A DNA stretch of 64,000 bases from Nansenia antarctica (GCA_963989245.1 OZ022348.1:35744931-35808930); one strand, 5' to 3'. Counted from the first letter of the stretch, positions 1-12,645 are shown. Numbers and translations are program-made. The notes: generated from the sequence alone by a model not told the origin.

Positions 1-271
1 AAAACAGCTCTCGAAGAGATTGTCAAAAGAGACTCCGAAAACGAAACGTTGATCACTTTTGAGCAAAAGGCTGCACACACGCAATTCAAGTTGCTCTGAT
101 TGTCATTTAGAGTAACATTATAGGATTATTCAACAACAAGTCAAAATGTGCTCGTGAAAGGCAGAAAACAACACTTTGATAGTTTGATATAACTTGAGAA
201 CGAATGCAAAAAACAGTCCACTCTAAGAACAGGCCGCTTGGACACTTTCAGAACAGCTCTGTTAATGACTG

Positions 272-542
272 AAAACAGCTCTCGAAGAGATTGTCAAAAG
301 AGACTCCGAAAACGAAACGTTGATCACTTTTGAGCAAAAGGCTGCACACACGCAATTCAAGTTGCTCTGATTGTCATTTAGAGTTACATTATAGGATTAT
401 TCAACAACAAGTCAAAATGTGCTCGTGAAAGGCAGAAAACAACACTTTGATAGTTTGATATAACTTGAGAACGAATGCAAAAAACAGTCCACTCTAAGAA
501 CAGGCCGCTTGGACACTTTCAGAACAGCTCTGTTAATGACTG
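272..542. repeat. Representative full-length monomer (271 bp)
   Basis: This copy serves as a coordinate frame for the others. It has C36, C54, T114, T205 and A225. Internal structure seen: a CTCT-CGA-AGAG mini-hairpin at positions 8-18; the overlapping palindromes AACGTT (45-50) and TGATCA (50-55); a CACACAC tract near 74-80; GCAA-loop-TTGC around 81-94; a CAACAACAA run at 131-139; a direct repeat of TTTGATA at 175-181 and 183-189; an A6 run at 208-213; a 12-base perfect dyad AACAGCTCTGTT at 252-263. AACAGCTCT recurs 22 bases later at the start of the next monomer. The consensus carries eight CpG sites. None of these is a recognised protein-binding box. Confidence 0.95.
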
Positions 543-1084
543 AAAACAGCTCTCGAAGAGATTGTCAAAAGAGACTCTGAAAACGAAACGTTGATCACTT
601 TTGAGCAAAAGGCTGCACACACGCAATTCAAGTTGCTCTGATTGTCATTTAGAGTTACATTATAGGATTATTCAACAACAAGTCAAAATGTGCTCGTGAA
701 AGGCAGAAAACAACACTTTGATAGTTTGATATAACTTGAGAACGAATGCAAAAAACAGTCCACTCTAAGAACAGGTCGCTTGGACACTTTCAGAACAGCT
801 CTGTTAATGACTGAAAACAGCTCTCGAAGAGATTGTCAAAAGAGACTCCGAAAACGAAACGTTGATCACTTTTGAGCAAAAGGCTGCACACACGCAATTC
901 AAGTTGCTCTGATTGTCATTTAGAGTTACATTATAGGATTATTCAACAACAAGTCAAAATGTGCTCGTGAAAGGCAGAAAACAACACTTTGATAGTTTGA
1001 TATAACTTGAGAACGAATGCAAAAAACAGTCCACTCTAAGAACAGGCCGCTTGGACACTTTCAGAACAGCTCTGTTAATGACTG

Positions 1085-1344
1085 AAAACAGCTCTCGAAG
1101 AGATTGTCAAAAGAGACTCCGAAAACGAAACGTTGATCACTTTTGTGCAAAAGGCTGCACACACGCAATTCAAGTTGCTCTGATTGTCATTTAGAGTTAC
1201 ATTATAGGAGCATTCAGCAACAAGTCAAAATGTGCTCCAGAAAAGCAGAAAACAACACTGATAGAACTTGAGAACGAATGCAAAAACAGTCCACTCTCAG
1301 AACAGGCCGCTTGGACACTTTCAGAACAGCTCTGTTAATGACTG
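1085..1344. repeat. Short-class monomer (260 bp), T62 variant
   Basis: First short monomer. Compared with the 271-bp form it changes GGATTATTCAACAAC to GGAGCATTCAGCAAC and CTCGTGAAAGG to CTCCAGAAAAG. It loses 10 bases in the TTTGATA direct repeat and has A5 instead of A6. It also has TTTTGTG (T62). All differences except T62 lie between positions about 123 and 213. Confidence 0.95.
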
Positions 1345-1615
1345 AAAACAGCTCTCGAAGAGATTGTCAAAAGAGACTCTGAAAACGAAACGTTGATTAC
1401 TTTTGAGCAAAAGGCTGCACACACGCAATTCAAGTTGCTCTGATTGTCATTTAGAGTAACATTATAGGATTATTCAACAACAAGTCAAAATGTGCTCATG
1501 AAAGGCAGAAAACAACACTTTGATAGTTTGATATAACTTGAGAACGAATGCAAAAAACAGTCCACTCTAAGAACAGGCCGCTTGGACACTTTCAGAACAG
1601 CTCTGTTAATGACTG

Positions 1616-1872
1616 AAAACAGCTCTCGAAGAGATTGTCAAAAGAGACTCGAACGAAACGTTGATCACTTTTGAGCAAAAGGCTGCACACACGCAATTCA
1701 AGTTGCTCTGATTGTCATTTAGAGTTACATTATAGGAGCATTCAGCAACAAGTCAAAATGTGCTCCAGAAAAGCAGAAAACAACACTGATAGAACTTGAG
1801 AACGAATGCAAAAACAGTCCACTCTCAGAACAGGCCGCTTGGACACTTTCAGAACAGCTCTGTTAATGACTG
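1616..1872. repeat. Short-class monomer with extra 3-bp deletion (257 bp)
   Basis: Has the short-class segment plus a 3-bp loss near 1650, where CTCCGAAAACGAAACG reads CTCGAACGAAACG. The same deletion is found in the short monomer at 2416, 800 bp downstream, so the two are probably copies. Confidence 0.93.
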
Positions 1873-2143
1873 AAAACAGCTCTCGAAGAGATTGTCAAAA
1901 GAGACTCTGAAAACGAAACGTTGATTACTTTTGAGCAAAAGGCTGCACACACGCAATTCAAGTTGCTCTGATTGTCATTTAGAGTTACATTATAGGATTA
2001 TTCAACAACAAGTCAAAATGTGCTCGTGAAAGGCAGAAAACAACACTTTGATAGTTTGATATAACTTGAGAACGAATGCAAAAAACAGTCCACTCTAAGA
2101 ACAGGCCGCTTGGACACTTTCAGAACAGCTCTGTTAATGACTG

Positions 2144-2415
2144 AAAACAGCTCTCGAAGAGATTGTCAAAAGAGACTCCGAAAACGAAACGTTGATCACT
2201 TTTGAGCAAAAGGCTGCACACACGCAATTCAAGTTGCTCTCTCTGATTGTCATTTAGAGTTACATTATAGGATTATTCAACAAGTCAAAATATGCTCGTG
2301 AAAGGCAGAAAACAACACTTTGATAGTTTGATATAACTTGAGAACGAATGCAAAAAACAGTCCACTCTAAGAACAGGCCGCTTGGACACTTTCAGAACAG
2401 CTCTGTTAATGACTG
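2144..2415. repeat. Odd full-length monomer: CT expansion and CAA loss (272 bp)
   Basis: GTTGCTCTGATT has become GTTGCTCTCTCTGATT (+4), and one CAA of the CAACAACAA run is lost (-3), giving 272 bp. A G-to-A change gives AAAATATGCTCG. It sits between two short monomers that carry the same 3-bp deletion. Both indels look like replication slippage in simple tracts. Confidence 0.93.
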
Positions 2416-2672
2416 AAAACAGCTCTCGAAGAGATTGTCAAAAGAGACTCGAACGAAACGTTGATCACTTTTGAGCAAAAGGCTGCACACACGCAATTCA
2501 AGTTGCTCTGATTGTCATTTAGAGTTACATTATAGGAGCATTCAGCAACAAGTCAAAATGTGCTCCAGAAAAGCAGAAAACAACACTGATAGAACTTGAG
2601 AACGAATGCAAAAACAGTCCACTCTCAGAACAGGCCGCTTGGACACTTTCAGAACAGCTCTGTTAATGACTG
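2416..2672. repeat. Short-class monomer with extra 3-bp deletion (257 bp)
   Basis: As far as I can see the same as the monomer at 1616: short-class segment plus the 3-bp loss near 2450. The next monomer has T36, T54, T87 and A114. Confidence 0.93.
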
Positions 2673-4027
2673 AAAACAGCTCTCGAAGAGATTGTCAAAA
2701 GAGACTCTGAAAACGAAACGTTGATTACTTTTGAGCAAAAGGCTGCACACACGCAATTTAAGTTGCTCTGATTGTCATTTAGAGTAACATTATAGGATTA
2801 TTCAACAACAAGTCAAAATGTGCTCGTGAAAGGCAGAAAACAACACTTTGATAGTTTGATATAACTTGAGAACGAATGCAAAAAACAGTCCACTCTAAGA
2901 ACAGGCCGCTTGGACACTTTCAGAACAGCTCTGTTAATGACTGAAAACAGCTCTCGAAGAGATTGTCAAAAGAGACTCCGAAAACGAAACGTTGATCACT
3001 TTTGAGCAAAAGGCTGCACACACGCAATTCAAGTTGCTCTGATTGTCATTTAGAGTAACATTATAGGATTATTCAACAACAAGTCAAAATGTGCTCGTGA
3101 AAGGCAGAAAACAACACTTTGATAGTTTGATATAACTTGAGAACGAATGCAAAAAACAGTCCACTCTAAGAACAGGCCGCTTGGACACTTTCAGAACAGC
3201 TCTGTTAATGACTGAAAACAGCTCTCGAAGAGATTGTCAAAAGAGACTCCGAAAACGAAACGTTGATCACTTTTGAGCAAAAGGCTGCACACACGCAATT
3301 CAAGTTGCTCTGATTGTCATTTAGAGTTACATTATAGGATTATTCAACAACAAGTCAAAATGTGCTCGTGAAAGGCAGAAAACAACACTTTGATAGTTTG
3401 ATATAACTTGAGAACGAATGCAAAAAACAGTCCACTCTAAGAACAGGCCGCTTGGACACTTTCAGAACAGCTCTGTTAATGACTGAAAACAGCTCTCGAA
3501 GAGATTGTCAAAAGAGACTCTGAAAACGAAACGTTGATCACTTTTGAGCAAAAGGCTGCACACACGCAATTCAAGTTGCTCTGATTGTCATTTAGAGTTA
3601 CATTATAGGATTATTCAACAACAAGTCAAAATGTGCTCGTGAAAGGCAGAAAACAACACTTTGATAGTTTGATATAACTTGAGAACGAATGCAAAAAACA
3701 GTCCACTCTAAGAACAGGTCGCTTGGACACTTTCAGAACAGCTCTGTTAATGACTGAAAACAGCTCTCGAAGAGATTGTCAAAAGAGACTCCGAAAACGA
3801 AACGTTGATCACTTTTGAGCAAAAGGCTGCACACACGCAATTCAAGTTGCTCTGATTGTCATTTAGAGTTACATTATAGGATTATTCAACAACAAGTCAA
3901 AATGTGCTCGTGAAAGGCAGAAAACAACACTTTGATAGTTTGATATAACTTGAGAACGAATGCAAAAAACAGTCCACTCTAAGAACAGGCCGCTTGGACA
4001 CTTTCAGAACAGCTCTGTTAATGACTG

Positions 4028-4287
4028 AAAACAGCTCTCGAAGAGATTGTCAAAAGAGACTCCGAAAACGAAACGTTGATCACTTTTGTGCAAAAGGCTG
4101 CACACACGCAATTCAAGTTGCTCTGATTGTCATTTAGAGTTACATTATAGGAGCATTCAGCAACAAGTCAAAATGTGCTCCAGAAAAGCAGAAAACAACA
4201 CTGATAGAACTTGAGAACGAATGCAAAAACAGTCCACTCTCAGAACAGGCCGCTTGGACACTTTCAGAACAGCTCTGTTAATGACTG
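4028..4287. repeat. Short-class monomer (260 bp), T62 variant
   Basis: Carries TTTTGTG (T62) as at 1085, and lies exactly 2,943 bp downstream of that copy. It is the duplicate of it within the 2,943-bp tandem duplication. Confidence 0.95.
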
Positions 4288-5913
4288 AAAACAGCTCTCG
4301 AAGAGATTGTCAAAAGAGACTCTGAAAACGAAACGTTGATTACTTTTGAGCAAAAGGCTGCACACACGCAATTCAAGTTGCTCTGATTGTCATTTAGAGT
4401 AACATTATAGGATTATTCAACAACAAGTCAAAATGTGCTCATGAAAGGCAGAAAACAACACTTTGATAGTTTGATATAACTTGAGAACGAATGCAAAAAA
4501 CAGTCCACTCTAAGAACAGGCCGCTTGGACACTTTCAGAACAGCTCTGTTAATGACTGAAAACAGCTCTCGAAGAGATTGTCAAAAGAGACTCTGAAAAC
4601 GAAACGTTGATTACTTTTGAGCAAAAGGCTGCACACACGCAATTCAAGTTGCTCTGATTGTCATTTAGAGTAACATTATAGGATTATTCAACAACAAGTC
4701 AAAATGTGCTCGTGAAAGGCAGAAAACAACACTTTGATAGTTTGATATAACTTGAGAACGAATGCAAAAAACAGTCCACTCTAAGAACAGGCCGCTTGGA
4801 CACTTTCAGAACAGCTCTGTTAATGACTGAAAACAGCTCTCGAAGAGATTGTCAAAAGAGACTCCGAAAACGAAACGTTGATCACTTTTGAGCAAAAGGC
4901 TGCACACACGCAATTCAAGTTGCTCTGATTGTCATTTAGAGTTACATTATAGGATTATTCAACAACAAGTCAAAATGTGCTCGTGAAAGGCAGAAAACAA
5001 CACTTTGATAGTTTGATATAACTTGAGAACGAATGCAAAAAACAGTCCACTCTCAGAACAGGCCGCTTGGACACTTTCAGAACAGCTCTGTTAATGACTG
5101 AAAACAGCTCTCGAAGAGATTGTCAAAAGAGACTCCGAAAACGAAACGTTGATCACTTTTGAGCAAAAGGCTGCACACACGCAATTCAAGTTGCTCTGAT
5201 TGTCATTTAGAGTTACATTATAGGATTATTCAACAACAAGTCAAAATGTGCTCGTGAAAGGCAGAAAACAACACTTTGATAGTTTGATATAACTTGAGAA
5301 CGAATGCAAAAAACAGTCCACTCTAAGAACAGGCCGCTTGGACACTTTCAGAACAGCTCTGTTAATGACTGAAAACAGCTCTCGAAGAGATTGTCAAAAG
5401 AGACTCCGAAAACGAAACGTTGATCACTTTTGAGCAAAAGGCTGCACACACGCAATTCAAGTTGCTCTGATTGTCATTTAGAGTTACATTATAGGATTAT
5501 TCAACAACAAGTCAAAATGTGCTCGTGAAAGGCAGAAAACAACACTTTGATAGTTTGATATAACTTGAGAACGAATGCAAAAAACAGTCCACTCTAAGAA
5601 CAGGCCGCTTGGACACTTTCAGAACAGCTCTGTTAATGACTGAAAACAGCTCTCGAAGAGATTGTCAAAAGAGACTCCGAAAACGAAACGTTGATCACTT
5701 TTGAGCAAAAGGCTGCACACACGCAATTCAAGTTGCTCTGATTGTCATTTAGAGTTACATTATAGGATTATTCAACAACAAGTCAAAATGTGCTCGTGAA
5801 AGGCAGAAAACAACACTTTGATAGTTTGATATAACTTGAGAACGAATGCAAAAAACAGTCCACTCTAAGAACAGGCCGCTTGGACACTTTCAGAACAGCT
5901 CTGTTAATGACTG

Positions 5914-6173
5914 AAAACAGCTCTCGAAGAGATTGTCAAAAGAGACTCCGAAAACGAAACGTTGATCACTTTTGAGCAAAAGGCTGCACACACGCAATTC
6001 AAGTTGCTCTGATTGTCATTTAGAGTTACATTATAGGAGCATTCAGCAACAAGTCAAAATGTGCTCCAGAAAAGCAGAAAACAACACTGATAGAACTTGA
6101 GAACGAATGCAAAAACAGTCCACTCTCAGAACAGGCCGCTTGGACACTTTCAGAACAGCTCTGTTAATGACTG
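5914..6173. repeat. Short-class monomer (260 bp)
   Basis: Standard short-class copy with all diagnostic changes in positions 123-213 and C225. The following monomer has T36 but keeps C54, which departs from the usual T36/T54 follower. Confidence 0.94.
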
Positions 6174-8883
6174 AAAACAGCTCTCGAAGAGATTGTCAAA
6201 AGAGACTCTGAAAACGAAACGTTGATCACTTTTGAGCAAAAGGCTGCACACACGCAATTCAAGTTGCTCTGATTGTCATTTAGAGTTACATTATAGGATT
6301 ATTCAACAACAAGTCAAAATGTGCTCGTGAAAGGCAGAAAACAACACTTTGATAGTTTGATATAACTTGAGAACGAATGCAAAAAACAGTCCACTCTAAG
6401 AACAGGCCGCTTGGACACTTTCAGAACAGCTCTGTTAATGACTGAAAACAGCTCTCGAAGAGATTGTCAAAAGAGACTCCGAAAACGAAACGTTGATCAC
6501 TTTTGAGCAAAAGGCTGCACACACGCAATTCAAGTTGCTCTGATTGTCATTTAGAGTTACATTATAGGATTATTCAACAACAAGTCAAAATGTGCTCGTG
6601 AAAGGCAGAAAACAACACTTTGATAGTTTGATATAACTTGAGAACGAATGCAAAAAACAGTCCACTCTCAGAACAGGCCGCTTGGACGCTTTCAGAACAG
6701 CTCTGTTAATGACTGAAAACAGCTCTCGAAGAGATTGTCAAAAGAGACTCCGAAAACGAAACGTTGATCACTTTTGAGCAAAAGGCTGCACACACGCAAT
6801 TCAAGTTGCTCTGATTGTCATTTAGAGTTACATTATAGGATTATTCAACAACAAGTCAAAATGTGCTCGTGAAAGGCAGAAAATAACACTTTGATAGTTT
6901 GATATAACTTGAGAACGAATGCAAAAAACAGTCCACTCTCAGAACAGGCCGCTTGGACACTTTCAGAACAGCTCTGTTAATGACTGAAAACAGCTCTCGA
7001 AGAGATTGTCAAAAGAGACTCCGAAAACGAAACGTTGATCACTTTTGAGCAAAAGGCTGCACACACGCAATTCAAGTTGCTCTGATTGTCATTTAGAGTT
7101 ACATTATAGGATTATTCAACAACAAGTCAAAATGTGCTCGTGAAAGGCAGAAAACAACACTTTGATAGTTTGATATAACTTGAGAACGAATGCAAAAAAC
7201 AGTCCACTCTAAGAACAGGCCGCTTGGACACTTTCAGAACAGCTCTGTTAATGACTGAAAACAGCTCTCGAAGAGATTGTCAAAAGAGACTCTGAAAACG
7301 AAACGTTGATCACTTTTGAGCAAAAGGCTGCACACACGCAATTCAAGTTGCTCTGATTGTCATTTAGAGTTACATTATAGGATTATTCAACAACAAGTCA
7401 AAATGTGCTCGTGAAAGGCAGAAAACAACACTTTGATAGTTTGATATAACTTGAGAACGAATGCAAAAAACAGTCCACTCTAAGAACAGGCCGCTTGGAC
7501 ACTTTCAGAACAGCTCTGTTAATGACTGAAAACAGCTCTCGAAGAGATTGTCAAAAGAGACTCCGAAAACGAAACGTTGATCACTTTTGAGCAAAAGGCT
7601 GCACACACGCAATTCAAGTTGCTCTGATTGTCATTTAGAGTTACATTATAGGATTATTCAACAACAAGTCAAAATGTGCTCGTGAAAGGCAGAAAACAAC
7701 ACTTTGATAGTTTGATATAACTTGAGAACGAATGCAAAAAACAGTCCACTCTAAGAACAGGCCGCTTGGACACTTTCAGAACAGCTCTGTTAATGACTGA
7801 AAACAGCTCTCGAAGAGATTGTCAAAAGAGACTCCGAAAACGAAACGTTGATCACTTTTGAGCAAAAGGCTGCACACACGCAATTCAAGTTGCTCTGATT
7901 GTCATTTAGAGTTACATTATAGGATTATTCAACAACAAGTCAAAATGTGCTCGTGAAAGGCAGAAAACAACACTTTGATAGTTTGATATAACTTGAGAAC
8001 GAATGCAAAAAACAGTCCACTCTCAGAACAGGCCGCTTGGACACTTTCAGAACAGCTCTGTTAATGACTGAAAACAGCTCTCGAAGAGATTGTCAAAAGA
8101 GACTCCGAAAACGAAACGTTGATCACTTTTGAGCAAAAGGCTGCACACACGCAATTCAAGTTGCTCTGATTGTCATTTAGAGTAACATTATAGGATTATT
8201 CAACAACAAGTCAAAATGTGCTCGTGAAAGGCAGAAAACAACACTTTGATAGTTTGATATAACTTGAGAACGAATGCAAAAAACAGTCCACTCTAAGAAC
8301 AGGCCGCTTGGACACTTTCAGAACAGCTCTGTTAATGACTGAAAACAGCTCTCGAAGAGATTGTCAAAAGAGACTCCGAAAACGAAACGTTGATCACTTT
8401 TGAGCAAAAGGCTGCACACACGCAATTCAAGTTGCTCTGATTGTCATTTAGAGTAACATTATAGGATTATTCAACAACAAGTCAAAATGTGCTCGTGAAA
8501 GGCAGAAAACAACACTTTGATAGTTTGATATAACTTGAGAACGAATGCAAAAAACAGTCCACTCTAAGAACAGGCCGCTTGGACACTTTCAGAACAGCTC
8601 TGTTAATGACTGAAAACAGCTCTCGAAGAGATTGTCAAAAGAGACTCCGAAAACGAAACGTTGATCACTTTTGAGCAAAAGGCTGCACACACGCAATTCA
8701 AGTTGCTCTGATTGTCATTTAGAGTTACATTATAGGATTATTCAACAACAAGTCAAAATGTGCTCGTGAAAGGCAGAAAACAACACTTTGATAGTTTGAT
8801 ATAACTTGAGAACGAATGCAAAAAACAGTCCACTCTAAGAACAGGCCGCTTGGACACTTTCAGAACAGCTCTGTTAATGACTG

Positions 8884-9144
8884 AAAACAGCTCTCGAAGA
8901 GATTGTCAAAAGAGACTCCGAAAACGAAACGTTGATCACTTTTGAGCAAAAGGCTGCACACACGCAATTCAAGTTGCTCTGATTGTCATTTAGAGTTACA
9001 TTATAGGAGCATTCAGCAACAAGTCAAAATGTGCTCCAGAAAAGCAGAAAACAACACTGATAGAACTTGAGAACGAATGCAAAAAACAGTCCACTCTCAG
9101 AACAGGCCGCTTGGACACTTTCAGAACAGCTCTGTTAATGACTG
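8884..9144. repeat. Short-class monomer with long-type A-run (261 bp)
   Basis: Short-class segment, but the A-run has six A residues as in the long class. The next monomer is C36/C54, the only follower of a short monomer with neither T36 nor T54. Together these suggest a recombination junction in or just after the short segment, where long-type sequence resumes. The next five monomers match part of the core HOR. Confidence 0.9.
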
Positions 9145-10499
9145 AAAACAGCTCTCGAAGAGATTGTCAAAAGAGACTCCGAAAACGAAACGTTGATCAC
9201 TTTTGAGCAAAAGGCTGCACACACGCAATTCAAGTTGCTCTGATTGTCATTTAGAGTTACATTATAGGATTATTCAACAACAAGTCAAAATGTGCTCGTG
9301 AAAGGCAGAAAACAACACTTTGATAGTTTGATATAACTTGAGAACGAATGCAAAAAACAGTCCACTCTCAGAACAGGCCGCTTGGACACTTTCAGAACAG
9401 CTCTGTTAATGACTGAAAACAGCTCTCGAAGAGATTGTCAAAAGAGACTCCGAAAACGAAACGTTGATCACTTTTGAGCAAAAGGCTGCACACACGCAAT
9501 TCAAGTTGCTCTGATTGTCATTTAGAGTTACATTATAGGATTATTCAACAACAAGTCAAAATGTGCTCGTGAAAGGCAGAAAACAACACTTTGATAGTTT
9601 GATATAACTTGAGAACGAATGCAAAAAACAGTCCACTCTAAGAACAGGCCGCTTGGACACTTTCAGAACAGCTCTGTTAATGACTGAAAACAGCTCTCGA
9701 AGAGATTGTCAAAAGAGACTCTGAAAACGAAACGTTGATCACTTTTGAGCAAAAGGCTGCACACACGCAATTCAAGTTGCTCTGATTGTCATTTAGAGTT
9801 ACATTATAGGATTATTCAACAACAAGTCAAAATGTGCTCGTGAAAGGCAGAAAACAACACTTTGATAGTTTGATATAACTTGAGAACGAATGCAAAAAAC
9901 AGTCCACTCTCAGAACAGGCCGCTTGGACACTTTCAGAACAGCTCTGTTAATGACTGAAAACAGCTCTCGAAGAGATTGTCAAAAGAGACTCCGAAAACG
10001 AAACGTTGATCACTTTTGAGCAAAAGGCTGCACACACGCAATTCAAGTTGCTCTGATTGTCATTTAGAGTTACATTATAGGATTATTCAACAACAAGTCA
10101 AAATGTGCTCGTGAAAGGCAGAAAACAACACTTTGATAGTTTGATATAACTTGAGAACGAAGGCAAAAAACAGTCCACTCTAAGAACAAGCCGCTTGGAC
10201 ACTTTCAGAACAGCTCTGTTAATGACTGAAAACAGCTCTCGAAGAGATTGTCAAAAGAGACTCTGAAAACGAAACGTTGATCACTTTTGAGCAAAAGGCT
10301 GCACACACGCAATTCAAGTTGCTCTGATTGTCATTTAGAGTTACATTATAGGATTATTCAACAACAAGTCAAAATGTGCTCGTGAAAGGCAGAAAACAAC
10401 ACTTTGATAGTTTGATATAACTTGAGAACGAATGCAAAAAACAGTCCACTCTCAGAACAGGCCGCTTGGACACTTTCAGAACAGCTCTGTTAATGACTG
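9145..10499. repeat. Core-HOR fragment B-C-D-E-D inside the left flank
   Basis: Five monomers follow the order B, C, D, E, D that is characteristic of the core HOR. The E monomer (9958-10228) has both markers, G205 at 10162 (CGAAGGC) and A232 at 10189 (ACAAGCCGC). This is the only E monomer outside the core; twelve others lie in 18044-45143. The fragment begins right after the chimeric short monomer at 8884. It is either a seed from which the core HOR grew or a conversion tract from the core. Confidence 0.85.
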
Positions 10500-11312
10500 A
10501 AAACAGCTCTCGAAGAGATTGTCAAAAGAGACTCCGAAAACGAAACGTTGATCACTTTTGAGCAAAAGGCTGCACACACGCAATTCAAGTTGCTCTGATT
10601 GTCATTTAGAGTTACATTATAGGATTATTCAACAACAAGTCAAAATGTGCTCGTGAAAGGCAGAAAACAACACTTTGATAGTTTGATATAACTTGAGAAC
10701 GAATGCAAAAAACAGTCCACTCTCAGAACAGGCCGCTTGGACACTTTCAGAACAGCTCTGTTAATGACTGAAAACAGCTCTCGAAGAGATTGTCAAAAGA
10801 GACTCCGAAAACGAAACGTTGATCACTTTTGAGCAAAAGGCTGCACACACGCAATTCAAGTTGCTCTGATTGTCATTTAGAGTTACATTATAGGATTATT
10901 CAACAACAAGTCAAAATGTGCTCGTGAAAGGCAGAAAACAACACTTTGATAGTTTGATATAACTTGAGAACGAATGCAAAAAACAGTCCACTCTAAGAAC
11001 AGGCCGCTTGGACACTTTCAGAACAGCTCTGTTAATGACTGAAAACAGCTCTCGAAGAGATTGTCAAAAGAGACTCCGAAAACGAAACGTTGATCACTTT
11101 TGAGCAAAAGGCTGCACACACGCAATTCAAGTTGCTCTGATTGTCATTTAGAGTTACATTATAGGATTATTCAACAACAAGTCAAAATATGCTCGTGAAA
11201 GGCAGAAAACAACACTTTGATAGTTTGATATAACTTGAGAACGAATGCAAAAAACAGTCCACTCTAAGAACAGGCCGCTTGGACACTTTCAGAACAGCTC
11301 TGTTAATGACTG

Positions 11313-11572
11313 AAAACAGCTCTCGAAGAGATTGTCAAAAGAGACTCCGAAAACGAAACGTTGATCACTTTTGAGCAAAAGGCTGCACACACGCAATTCA
11401 AGTTGCTCTGATTGTCATTTAGAGTTACATTATAGGAGCATTCAGCAACAAGTCAAAATGTGCTCCAGAAAAGCAGAAAACAACACTGATAGAACTTGAG
11501 AACGAATGCAAAAACAGTCCACTCTCAGAACAGGCCGCTTGGACACTTTCAGAACAGCTCTGTTAATGACTG
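11313..11572. repeat. Short-class monomer (260 bp)
   Basis: Standard short-class copy. Its follower at 11573 has T36, T54, T87 and A114, the same follower haplotype as after the short monomers at 2416, 12386 and 46499. Confidence 0.94.
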
Positions 11573-12385
11573 AAAACAGCTCTCGAAGAGATTGTCAAAA
11601 GAGACTCTGAAAACGAAACGTTGATTACTTTTGAGCAAAAGGCTGCACACACGCAATTTAAGTTGCTCTGATTGTCATTTAGAGTAACATTATAGGATTA
11701 TTCAACAACAAGTCAAAATGTGCTCGTGAAAGGCAGAAAACAACACTTTGATAGTTTGATATAACTTGAGAACGAATGCAAAAAACAGTCCACTCTAAGA
11801 ACAGGCCGCTTGGACACTTTCAGAACAGCTCTGTTAATGACTGAAAACAGCTCTCGAAGAGATTGTCAAAAGAGACTCCGAAAACGAAACGTTGATCACT
11901 TTTGAGCAAAAGGCTGCACACACGCAATTCAAGTTGCTCTGATTGTCATTTAGAGTAACATTATAGGATCATTCAACAACAAGTCAAAATGTGCTCGTGA
12001 AAGGCAGAAAACAACACTTTGATAGTTTGATATAACTTGAGAACGAATGCAAAAAACAGTCCACTCTAAGAACAGGCCGCTTGGACACTTTCAGAACAGC
12101 TCTGTTAATGACTGAAAACAGCTCTCGAAGAGATTGTCAAAAGAGACTCCGAAAACGAAACGTTGATCACTTTTGAGCAAAAGGCTGCACACACGCAATT
12201 CAAGTTGCTCTGATTGTCATTTAGAGTTACATTATAGGATTATTCAACAACAAGTCAAAATGTGCTCGTGAAAGGCAGAAAACAACACTTTGATAGTTTG
12301 ATATAACTTGAGAACGAATGCAAAAAACAGTCCACTCTAAGAACAGGCCGCTTGGACACTTTCAGAACAGCTCTGTTAATGACTG

Positions 12386-12645
12386 AAAACAGCTCTCGAA
12401 GAGATTGTCAAAAGAGACTCCGAAAACGAAACGTTGATCACTTTTGAGCAAAAGGCTGCACACACGCAATTCAAGTTGCTCTGATTGTCATTTAGAGTTA
12501 CATTATAGGAGCATTCAGCAACAAGTCAAAATGTGCTCCAGAAAAGCAGAAAACAACACTGATAGAACTTGAGAACGAATGCAAAAACAGTCCACTCTCA
12601 GAACAGGCCGCTTGGACACTTTCAGAACAGCTCTGTTAATGACTG
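12386..12645. repeat. Short-class monomer (260 bp)
   Basis: Standard short-class copy with a T36/T54/T87/A114 follower. That follower has a private change to CAACGACAAG near 12780. This copy lies 1,073 bp after the short monomer at 11313, in a repeated module of one short and three long monomers. Confidence 0.94.

Larger units (their letters stand above)
1..4593. repeat. 2,943-bp tandem duplication, left part outside window
   Basis: Bases 1 to about 1648 match 2944 to about 4591 with no difference that I found. Shared markers at the 2,943-bp offset include GGTCGC (776 and 3719), T62 in the short monomers at 1085 and 4028, and A154 in the monomers at 1345 and 4288. Identity ends where monomer 1616 (short, 3-bp deletion) faces monomer 4559 (long, T36). 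If this is a simple tandem duplication, the unit equals 11 monomers (three short, with two -3 and one +1 indels). The first copy would then begin about 1.3 kb before the window, with the junction near 1650. Confidence 0.8.

Noticed and set aside
457..469. TATA-like motif (GATATAAC) as a promoter
   Set aside because: It occurs in nearly every long monomer next to the TTTGATA repeat, with no downstream gene or other promoter element. Satellite transcription is possible but not shown by the sequence.
272..542. CENP-B box in the monomer
   Set aside because: The core needs TTCG with CGGG at fixed spacing. The minus strand has TTTCGTTTTCGGAG, which has TTCG but neither the central A nor CGGG, and no CGGG or CCCG occurs in the consensus.
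272..542. tRNA-derived SINE, 5S rRNA or rDNA spacer repeat
   Set aside because: No B box (GGTTCGANTCC-like), no recognisable 5S or tRNA sequence, and no poly-A tail or target-site duplication. The repeat is strictly tandem.
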